A DNA stretch of 5,480 nt from Puniceicoccaceae bacterium. GTDB taxonomy: Bacteria; Verrucomicrobiota; Verrucomicrobiia; Opitutales; Coraliomargaritaceae. The notes under the pieces were generated by a model that was given only the letters and a program-made list of their open reading frames with translations, made no database searches and was not told where the DNA came from. Shown here one piece after another: positions 1 to 5,163 of this stretch (positions are counted from its first letter, which is position 1; every line of letters begins with the position of its first letter). Made by a program: the position numbers and the translations under genes. The stretch covers positions 1 through 5,480 of the forward strand of contig PXBU01000374.1 of NCBI GenBank assembly GCA_003566795.1. The letters are read 5' to 3'.

Positions 1-121
1 AGCCCCGCCGCGGCGTGATGCTTCAAGCGGGTAAAGATCGCCCGCTCATCGGCCGCTTGACCCGACTCGGCCATATCCATGAGCGTCGGCGCACCAGGCT
101 CGGTCAACTCACCACCGACCG
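1..121. repeat. Terminal direct repeat, left copy (121 bp, identical to 5360-5480)
   Basis: By direct reading, every base of 1-121 matches 5360-5480 in the same orientation. The repeat spans the codons for about residues 1623-1661 of the protease and has no inverted-repeat or integrase-site structure of its own. An exact terminal match of odd length is what a de Bruijn graph assembler leaves at the ends of a closed loop, where the overlap equals k. Confidence 0.97.
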
Positions 122-269
122 CGAACTCGACCGGGTCGAAGTAAACCACTGCCGGGTCCATTCCGAAGGCGAACTTCTGCAGATTTGTGAACCCGTCGGG
201 CTGGAGGATCGCGGCAGGTGCTGCCTCCTCGCCCGTGAGGTTGTTGGCTCCCGCCCAGTCACTATAAGG
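1..269 (-). other. C-terminal module, first part (residues 1573-1661), completed at 5164-5359
   Basis: It begins at YSDWAGANNLTGEEA, continues with DGFTNLQKFAFGMDP (1597-1611), then a variable acidic stretch, and ends at HHAAAG at the edge. The rest (residues 1662-1726) lies at 5164-5359. A W-x-x-x-N-L-T-G-x-x-A...D-G-x-x-N-L-x-x-F-A-F-G-M-D-P block followed by YTVxFSxxLxxW is a recurring C-terminal arrangement in large exported Verrucomicrobiota proteins as I remember them. Its function is unknown to me, and a role in sorting or surface attachment would be speculation. Confidence 0.65.
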
Positions 270-3200
270 AGCACTCACCACGTTGAAGCTGGTGCTGCCG
301 GTATGGCCTGCCCCGTCATCGACCGTGAAGGTCAGAGCACTCCCAATAGATATCGGAGTGATGCTGACATTCTCCAGCACACCGCTTACAAAGTTGGCCG
401 AAGTGCCGGTGATGCCAGCCGTGCCCCCGTAGGTGACGGTGCCGGTGAAGGAGGTGGCGACCTCAGAATCCGCATCCAGCGCGGTGAGGGTGATGCCGGT
501 GATAGCTGTGTCGACAGTCACTTGTGATGGCACACCGCTGATGGCGAAGGAAGCCAAGGCATTGCTAGTGTCCGACAAAGTTCCCGGATAGCGCACGATC
601 ACGATGCCAGAGCCACCGTCAGCGCCGACGCGGCTGTTGTTGCCGCCGCCGCCACCACTGCCGGTATTGGGGGCACCGGGAGTGGCGGGGGTGTCGTTAT
701 TTGCCCCGGAGCCGCCCACGCCGGAGCCCCCTTCGCCGAACGAGCTGGTGCCCGAGCCTCCTCCTCCGCCGCCGCCAGCGTAGACGACGGGCGAGCCGCT
801 GGTGTTGAATGCGAGTCCAATGCCGCCGGGGCCGCCGACTTTCGGATCGTGCGGCGGGGAGGAAGGTGCTGCCCCGCCCGCACCGCCGCCGCCGCCGGCA
901 CCGTCGCCGCCGCCCGAAGTCCAGCCGCCGCCGGGGTTGCCGAAGCCACCGGAGGCGGATGAGGGTTGCTGCCCGGCTCCGCCGTCGGAATTGCCCCGGG
1001 AGCCGCCACCAGAACCGCCGGCGAGGCCCTGGGCGTTGCCCCCGGAGCCACCGCCGCCGCCAAGGGCGACGAGCGTGCCGAAGGCTGAATCGCCACCGTT
1101 GTTTCCAGGCGTGTTGCCAGAGCCAGCGGCCGCACCAGCTGCGCCGACCACAACAGCTTGCGAGCCCGCCACCTCGAAGGCTTCGAGATGGATCAGGCCG
1201 CCCGCACCACCGCCGCCAGCACCAGCGGTGCCGAAGGCGGTCGAACTGCCGCCGCCACCGCCGCCGCCGACCACCAGCACCTCGACGTTGATTGCAACCT
1301 CGCCGATTACCTCGAAATCGCCGCCCTGGGTGAAGGTGTGGATGTAAAACCCGTCAATGAAGGCGACGTCGCCGCCGACGGCCGCCTGGCCGTCGGCCAT
1401 AACATTGAGAGTCTGCGAGACTTCCGCCGCTTGGTAGTTCGCGTCACCAGCCTGTGAGGCGGTGATGGTGGTGACACCCACCGCGAGCGGGGTGACGACG
1501 TTGCCGCTGACGGTGGCCACGGATGGAGTCGAACTGGTAAAGGTGAGTGGCAGCCCGGAGGAGGCCGAGGCGGATAATTCGAATGGCTCCGCGTCGACCA
1601 CGACCGGATCGAGTGCGGCGAAATCAATGGTTTGTGGGGCTTGGGCCACCACCAGGGTGCCCGCCGCTCCACCCTCGTAATCGGGATGGGTGATGCTGCC
1701 AACCACGGCGTAGCTGCCGGCGTTGACCGGCGGGGTGCTATCCCCGTCGTAGGTGATTTCATAATCCAGGCCGGGCGGCGAGGTGGTAGCGGTGACCACG
1801 CGCGGGCTGCCGTCGTAGCTTTGTTCCAGTCCGTCCAGCGTCAACGTGGCCTGTTTCTTGGCTGCGGTGCCGGTGAGGGTCCAGGCATAGGGGGTTTTAT
1901 CCGCGTCGTTGCTGGTGATGGAGACAGTGGCGGACCAAGGGCCCGCCGCCGCAGGTGTTACCGTGAACACCAGGTCCGTCTCGCCGGAAGGCGCGAGTGG
2001 GCTGGCAGGCTGGGTATCCACGACAACCGAACAATTCGAGAGGTTCGTGGCAGTGACCGGGGTGGTCATCGTGAGATCGGCATTGCCCAGGTTGGAGATA
2101 GTATGGGTGAACTGGGCACCCGCTCCTGCCTCGCTTTCGGAAACAGCGACCGTGCCACCGTTCTCGATGACGCCTGCGGGGCCGGAAACCACCATGAGCG
2201 GTGCCTCCAACGATCCTCCCGCCAAGGTGAGTGTGAGGCGCGGGCGGTGGGCTTCGGTGGGATGCTCGCGGGAGCGCAGGGCCAGCCACGCGCTTTCGTT
2301 TCGCCCGTCATTCGTCGTGGTGATGCCGAAGCCGTGGTTGCCGGACGGGGCATCCACCCAATCCTGCACCTTGGATAAACCGGCGGCATTCAATGTGATG
2401 GTAGGTACCGCAGCTCCAGCGGATGAGCTCGTGTTCGCGGATCCGTAGGAGGTGGCGGCGAAAATCCCGCTACTATTCGACCAGGTGGCGGTGCTTTCTC
2501 CCCAGCTGGCAGCGGCCTCGACGATCGTAAACGGTCCCGAATTAGCGTTGTCCTGGACAAAATCAAGGGTGGCGGACTCGATGGTGGAGCCAGGCGGAAT
2601 GGAGGACAGGTCGAATCGGAGCAATCCACGCAGAACGTCATGACTGCTTGGAGGACCGCCGCCGCTCTGACGATTGAAACGAATCCGCTCTTCGGTGCCG
2701 AAGTTGGAGCCGGAGGCCTGATTGTGAATGTAGGTGTCGGCCACTGGGATGAACGTAGTCGTGGCCGACGAGCCCGCGAGGCCAGTAACAGTCCAGTGGT
2801 AGGGATCCCGATCAGGGTCGTTGTTGGCGATAGCAATGTTGAAGCTCCAAGTGCCTTCCGAGGCCGGGGTGACGGTCATGACCAGATCGCTGGACTGGCC
2901 GCCACCCAGCGGGGATGAGGGCTGCGCATCGACGCTGACTGAGCAGTTCTGCGCACCACTAATGGTGATCGGGGTGCTCAGCTCCAGCTGCCCGCCGCCA
3001 AGGTTGGAGATGGTGTAGGTGAGCTGGATACCTGAGCCGACGGCGGCGCCGCTGACACCGTCGACCCCGCCCACCTGGATGGGTGAGCCTCCACGCGCGA
3101 CTTCCATCGAGATCGGGGCAGCCGATAAGCCGCTGGTTACAAGACTGAAATTTTGCTGATCGTTGGTGAGAGTATCCTTGTGGCTAATGACAATTTGCCA

Positions 3201-4985
3201 GATACCGGATTGCTGCGGGTCGTCGATGAGGATTTGCTCAACATTGTCGGTATGGTTATCGCCAGTGGTGGCGGGCAGGCTCATGGATTCCACCGTCCAG
3301 GTGCCGACGAAGGGCATGACGAAGGGCTCGTATTGCGTGCCATCAGGGGCGATAACACGCATGTCGAGATCGTTAACCAGCCGCGAATCGCGCAGGTCGT
3401 GAACGCTGGTGGCGGTGCCCGCCGGATCGGTCCAGCACAGGGTGGCGCGAATGGGCGAGACACCATCCCAGGCGAACGTATAAATCTGCGTGGGCGTCGA
3501 CGTGCTCAATTCCGCCTCGACCATGCGATTCGCCTCTGGATTCTCATGATGGTCGATAATGAGGTCAGCGGCCTTTTGGGTGTTCATCAGGCCCCACCCG
3601 TAGTGATAATCCGGACCGGGATTGCCGAGACCAAATTCGCCGAGATCCGTCGCGGTGTGAATGATCAGGCCCTTGAGCATACTGGAGCGCATGTCGCCGC
3701 CAGGGAAGCGATCACGATAGAGTTGGACCAGCAGCGCGGCGGAACCGGCCGCATTGGGAGAGGACATGCTGGTGCCGGAACTGCTGTAATAGTGAGTGTC
3801 GGAGCTGGCACCGGTGGACGAGAGACCCACACCATTGGCAACAATGTCCGGCTTGATGCGGCCATCATCAGTCGGACCGCGGGATGAGAAGTTGGCCAAG
3901 CTGCTGCTAGCAGGATCGCGCACGCCGTTCGAGACGGCATTATTGGCCGCACCAACAGTCATAATGTTTTTGGAATTACCTGCGTGGCTGATGTTTTCGT
4001 AACCATTTGCAGCGTTGGTCGTCGTATTCCGGTAGAGTCCATCGCCCGGCGGGTGAATCGCGGGGTCGTAGGTGACGGTGTTACCACCGATAATGACCTG
4101 ATTTCCGGCCGCTGGATTACTGCTGTTATCGTTGCCCGCCGATTTAAAAATCAAATAATACGGTGCGTTGTAAGCGATGCCGTCCCAAGTTTCCGCCTGG
4201 GAGGTGTATTGACCAAACTGAGGGGCGAATGCATTCTGGTCGCTGCCGGAGCCATACCACTGCCAATTCGAGCCATTCCAGCTCCAGCCAGTAATAAAAC
4301 CGTAGCTATGGTTGGAAATATTGATTTTGCCCGACTCTTGCGGCGCGCTGGCCGCCGCAGCGGTCATTTCACTGGTGTCACTCCCCCAGTGGTAGGAATC
4401 GACCAGAGCGTTGGGTGCCATACCCTGGCGCGAAGGGCTGACACCCGCCGCAGCAATCGTCCCGGTGACGTGGGTGGCGTGGTTGTTGAAACCGAAATTG
4501 TTTTTAACAGTGACGCGCGATCCAAACTCCTGGTGGGTACTGCGAGCATCCCCGCCGTCCCAAACACCGACGGTGAGGCCGGCACCATCGAGGCTGTAGG
4601 GAGCGGCATTCACCAGGTTGGCGGCGGTGGAGATCGCAGCATTCGCATTGTGCGTGGTGTAAATCAGAAATTCATCGGCCTCATCGAGGCCAACAATTTC
4701 CATTACGGTGCCATCCGGCAGTTCCTGCCGCATCGGAATCGCCCGCTCGCTTGCCTTGGCACGGGCGCGCTCCAAACCCTCATTTTCAATCGAGCGAATC
4801 CGCTCAACCGCCCGTTCACGGGCATCCGCACGCCGCAGGTTGAACCCTGGCTCCTCAAAAACCTCGGCGATGCCCCTCCCGGGATTTCCATCGCCAGAGT
4901 GGCCCCTACCAGAATCCTGAGCGGTGGCCGCATTAAAGCAGCTCAACGCGAGCGCGGCAAGGAGTAGAAGTCGCAACATTTTCAT
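1..4985 (-). CDS. Giant secreted multidomain S8 (subtilisin-like, Kp43-type) serine protease; 3' end runs off the left edge
   Basis: Seen: an open minus-strand frame runs from ATG 4985 to the window edge (1,661 codons, no stop). It begins with a signal peptide and a charged propeptide. The subtilisin catalytic set follows: D143 in VGVWDGG, H172 in HATHVTGT, oxyanion N285 in SAGNDN and S406 in GTSMSSP. After it come a jelly-roll domain, two ASH-like repeats, a CBM96/DNRLRE module, an MBG domain, an Ig-like domain, a glycine-rich domain and a filamin-like domain. Known: S8 proteases cleave peptide bonds after export; D-G-G in place of D-[ST]-G and the LVNDLD jelly roll are typical of the Kp43 branch. 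Inferred: an active extracellular or surface protease whose beta-rich tail binds polysaccharide or the envelope. ATG 4979 (M3) is in frame and could also start the protein, but 4985 adds a Lys to the signal n-region. No clear Shine-Dalgarno motif precedes either. If the ends are joined, the protein closes at 1,726 residues with the stop at 5164-5166. Confidence 0.93.
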   Translation of the reverse strand, partial: MKMLRLLLLAALALSCFNAATAQDSGRGHSGDGNPGRGIAEVFEEPGFNLRRADARERAVERIRSIENEGLERARAKASERAIPMRQELPDGTVMEIVGLDEADEFLIYTTHNANAAISTAANLVNAAPYSLDGAGLTVGVWDGGDARSTHQEFGSRVTVKNNFGFNNHATHVTGTIAAAGVSPSRQGMAPNALVDSYHWGSDTSEMTAAAASAPQESGKINISNHSYGFITGWSWNGSNWQWYGSGSDQNAFAPQFGQYTSQAETWDGIAYNAPYYLIFKSAGNDNSSNPAAGNQVIIGGNTVTYDPAIHPPGDGLYRNTTTNAANGYENISHAGNSKNIMTVGAANNAVSNGVRDPASSSLANFSSRGPTDDGRIKPDIVANGVGLSSTGASSDTHYYSSSGTSMSSPNAAGSAALLVQLYRDRFPGGDMRSSMLKGLIIHTATDLGEFGLGNPGPDYHYGWGLMNTQKAADLIIDHHENPEANRMVEAELSTSTPTQIYTFAWDGVSPIRATLCWTDPAGTATSVHDLRDSRLVNDLDMRVIAPDGTQYEPFVMPFVGTWTVESMSLPATTGDNHTDNVEQILIDDPQQSGIWQIVISHKDTLTNDQQNFSLVTSGLSAAPISMEVARGGSPIQVGGVDGVSGAAVGSGIQLTYTISNLGGGQLELSTPITISGAQNCSVSVDAQPSSPLGGGQSSDLVMTVTPASEGTWSFNIAIANNDPDRDPYHWTVTGLAGSSATTTFIPVADTYIHNQASGSNFGTEERIRFNRQSGGGPPSSHDVLRGLLRFDLSSIPPGSTIESATLDFVQDNANSGPFTIVEAAASWGESTATWSNSSGIFAATSYGSANTSSSAGAAVPTITLNAAGLSKVQDWVDAPSGNHGFGITTTNDGRNESAWLALRSREHPTEAHRPRLTLTLAGGSLEAPLMVVSGPAGVIENGGTVAVSESEAGAGAQFTHTISNLGNADLTMTTPVTATNLSNCSVVVDTQPASPLAPSGETDLVFTVTPAAAGPWSATVSITSNDADKTPYAWTLTGTAAKKQATLTLDGLEQSYDGSPRVVTATTSPPGLDYEITYDGDSTPPVNAGSYAVVGSITHPDYEGGAAGTLVVAQAPQTIDFAALDPVVVDAEPFELSASASSGLPLTFTSSTPSVATVSGNVVTPLAVGVTTITASQAGDANYQAAEVSQTLNVMADGQAAVGGDVAFIDGFYIHTFTQGGDFEVIGEVAINVEVLVVGGGGGGGSSTAFGTAGAGGGGAGGLIHLEAFEVAGSQAVVVGAAGAAAGSGNTPGNNGGDSAFGTLVALGGGGGSGGNAQGLAGGSGGGSRGNSDGGAGQQPSSASGGFGNPGGGWTSGGGDGAGGGGGAGGAAPSSPPHDPKVGGPGGIGLAFNTSGSPVVYAGGGGGGGSGTSSFGEGGSGVGGSGANNDTPATPGAPNTGSGGGGGNNSRVGADGGSGIVIVRYPGTLSDTSNALASFAISGVPSQVTVDTAITGITLTALDADSEVATSFTGTVTYGGTAGITGTSANFVSGVLENVSITPISIGSALTFTVDDGAGHTGSTSFNVVSAPYSDWAGANNLTGEEAAPAAILQPDGFTNLQKFAFGMDPAVVYFDPVEFAVGGELTEPGAPTLMDMAESGQAADERAIFTRLKHHAAAG
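270..551 (-). other. Ig/filamin-like beta domain (residues about 1479-1572)
   Basis: The sequence includes SFAISGVPSQVTVDTAITGI, then TLTALDADSEVATSFTGTVT, then FVSGVLENVSITPISIGSAL and FTVDDGAGHTGSTSFNVV. The pattern F.ISG.P......AG.....T..A.D......F.GTV ... F..G ..... G...T..V.D is that of filamin-like spacer domains found in multidomain secreted proteins. Family membership is judged by pattern only. Confidence 0.6.
582..1355 (-). other. Glycine-rich surface domain (residues about 1211-1468)
   Basis: A short beta lead-in (DGFYIHTFTQGGDFEV, then VEVLVVGGGGGGG) opens into about 230 residues with roughly 40% Gly, including runs of five to seven Gly separated by Ser, Ala or Asn. It closes with GADGGSGIVIVRYPG. 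The F-T-x-x-G-x-F-x-V ... VLVVGGGG ... GGSGIVIVRY frame is the known glycine-rich domain of bacterial and phage surface proteins. The Gly runs are written mainly as GGC with GGT, GGG and GGA mixed in, so this is amino-acid repetition rather than a clean DNA tandem repeat. Confidence 0.85.
1401..1619 (-). other. Bacterial Ig-like domain (residues about 1123-1195)
   Basis: The domain follows directly on the MBG domain. It contains SGLPLTFTSSTPSVATVSG, then VGVTTITASQAGDANYQAA and VSQTLNV. S.PLTF.SS.P.VA.VSG.....G..TITASQ.GD.NY.AA is a standard bacterial Ig-like pattern that often follows MBG domains. Its role is probably as a spacer. Confidence 0.75.
1620..1850 (-). other. MBG-type domain (residues about 1046-1122)
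   Basis: The stretch reads ATLTLDGLEQSYDGSP, then VVTATTSPPGLDYEITYDG, then PPVNAGSYAVVGSI, THPDYEGGAAGTLVV and APQTIDF. The [LY]xxxYDGxP ... P.GL...ITYDG ... P.NAGSY.V ... YxG...G.L.V.. A.QTI.F order is the usual layout of MBG domains in large bacterial surface proteins. These act as extended beta spacers. No ligand can be assigned. Confidence 0.8.
1863..2114 (-). repeat. ASH / choice-of-anchor-D-like beta repeat, copy 2 (residues 958-1041)
   Basis: It begins QFTHTISNLG and ends PYAWTLTGTA, with NCSVVVDTQPASPL in the middle. It is the second copy of the repeat at 2775-3026: same length, no gaps, 54% identical at protein level. The two copies flank the CBM96-like module, which suggests duplication of a beta domain with a module between. 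Confidence 0.75.
2223..2771 (-). other. CBM96 / DNRLRE-like carbohydrate-binding module (residues about 739-921)
   Basis: Recognised from the opening PVADTYIHNQASGSNFGTEE, then LLRFDLSSIPPGSTIESATL, then ASWGESTATWSNSSG, and a closing RPRLTLTL. These follow the DNRLRE/CBM96 pattern: ADxYI..NFG, LLRFDLSxIPxGxxxxSATL, W.ES..TW, and a final P.L.L strand. Characterised CBM96 modules bind polysaccharides such as alginate. Binding here is inferred from the family. The module sits between the two ASH-like repeats. Confidence 0.8.
2775..3026 (-). repeat. ASH / choice-of-anchor-D-like beta repeat, copy 1 (residues 654-737)
   Basis: The core begins with QLTYTISNLG and ends with PYHWTVTGLA, with NCSVSVDAQPSSPL in the middle. 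It aligns without gaps to copy 2 (residues 958-1041) over 84 residues with 45 identities counted by hand (54%). The I-x-N-x-G ... D-L-x-x-x-V-T-P ... S-N-D form is that of the immunoglobulin-fold HYDIN/ASH or choice-of-anchor D modules of secreted bacterial proteins. A lead-in strand region starts near residue 624. Confidence 0.75.
3120..3524 (-). other. Kp43-type C-terminal jelly-roll domain (residues about 488-622)
   Basis: The segment contains ATLCWTDPAG, LVNDLDMRVIAPDG (536-549) and DNVEQILIDDPQQSGIW. This is the recurring pattern of the small beta-barrel that follows the catalytic domain in Kp43-like subtilases and resembles a proprotein-convertase P domain. In that family it packs against the protease and is thought to help stability and calcium binding. 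That role is carried over from the family, not seen here. Confidence 0.8.
3561..4583 (-). other. Peptidase S8 catalytic domain (residues about 135-475)
   Basis: All four key residues lie in their motifs: D143 (VGVWDGG), H172 (HATHVTG), N285 (SAGNDN) and S406 (SGTSMSSPNAAG). Family sub-motifs are also present: STHQEFG after the Asp, SNHSYG near 231, FSSRGPTDDGRIKPDIVANG before the Ser, and YGWGLMN near 462. The STHQEF and RGPTDDGRIKPD signatures point to the Kp43-like subtilase branch rather than classical subtilisin. Nothing indicates a dead enzyme. Confidence 0.95.
4584..4919 (-). other. N-terminal propeptide of the S8 protease (residues 23-134)
   Basis: It begins with a Gly/Ser/Asp-rich linker. 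A strongly charged Arg/Glu/Ala segment follows (about 50-82; it contains ADARERAVERIRSIENEG) and should be helical. Then come a DGTVMEIVGLD strand pair (91-101) and LIYTTHNANAAIST (107-120). The DGT-x-x-E-[IL] plus Y-x-T-x-N-x-N-A-A pattern is familiar just before the catalytic domain in many secreted S8 proteases and is probably an autoinhibitory prodomain removed on maturation. The boundary with the catalytic domain is approximate. Confidence 0.7.
4920..4985 (-). other. Signal peptide (protease residues 1-22)
   Basis: The n-region is M-K-M-L-R. It is followed by a Leu/Ala-rich core at residues 6-14 and a likely signal peptidase I site after Ala-Thr-Ala (A22|Q23). The segment ALALSC (residues 11-16) also fits the permissive lipoprotein pattern with Cys16, so signal peptidase II processing cannot be excluded. 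Either way the protein enters the Sec route. Confidence 0.85.
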
Positions 4986-5163
4986 AGCAGGATTGTGCCC
5001 GGGTGAGCCTAAATACAATAAGGGTTGGGTTGGGGCTGCGGTTCGGTGCGGCCTCGTTGTTTGAAACCTCCGCCCCAAAGAAAAGCCAAAAACTCCTAAA
5101 AATCAACGCAGTTTAACTTTTACGAATGTGGCAGACTAAGTTTTTCCCGCGGCAAAGGCACCA
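4986..5163 (-). promoter_or_regulatory. Only non-coding stretch: 178-bp region downstream of the stop and upstream of the start
   Basis: This stretch lies between the stop codon at 5164 and the start at 4985, so it must hold both the end of one transcript and the promoter of the next. About 5081-5130 is clearly AT-rich against the GC-rich gene, with A-tracts on the plus strand. The 15 bases before ATG 4985 read gggcacaatcctgct on the coding strand, with no convincing Shine-Dalgarno. I see no strong -35/-10 pair and no stable terminator hairpin with a T-run. No RNA gene or small ORF is supported here. The regulatory assignment is by position only. Confidence 0.4.

Noticed and set aside
1..121. 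Terminal repeat as phage direct terminal repeat or an att site pair
   Set aside because: It lies inside the protein-coding sequence of the protease, no phage, integrase or replication gene is present, and the frame continuity across it favours an assembly overlap or tandem gene copies.
15..527. 170-codon plus-strand open frame
   Set aside because: Antisense to the filamin-like and C-terminal modules, with no motif and no upstream signals.
640..1300. CCG/GCC-rich stretch considered as a CRISPR array, minisatellite or VNTR
   Set aside because: There is no constant repeat unit or spacing, and synonymous Gly codons are mixed, so the repetition is at the amino-acid level only.
802..1347. Proline-rich plus-strand open frame, 181 codons
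   Set aside because: The reverse complement of GGC glycine runs reads CCG/GCC on the other strand and yields Pro/Ala; it is a mirror of the glycine-rich domain.
1632..2378. 248-codon plus-strand open frame
   Set aside because: Antisense to the second ASH repeat and MBG domain; the translation is Arg/Gly-rich with no motif.
3153..3887. 244-codon plus-strand open frame
   Set aside because: Antisense to the catalytic Ser region and jelly roll, both clearly coding on the minus strand; no family features in the plus-strand translation.
3984..4967. 327-codon open frame on the plus strand
   Set aside because: It lies wholly antisense to the signal peptide, propeptide and catalytic domain, where the minus strand shows intact S8 motifs. 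Its translation shows no recognisable motifs and it is explained by the codon bias of a GC-rich gene.
5078..5106. Possible minus-strand promoter: TTGATT, 17-base spacer, TTTCTT
   Set aside because: The -35 is acceptable but the -10 matches only three of six consensus bases in an AT-rich tract; too weak to call. A TATTGT at 5015-5020 lacks a matching -35.
5115..5142. AACTT ... AAGTT inverted pair near a T-run as a terminator
   Set aside because: The stem is five base pairs, mostly A-T, with an 18-base loop, and the T-run is on the plus strand, the wrong side for the minus-strand gene.
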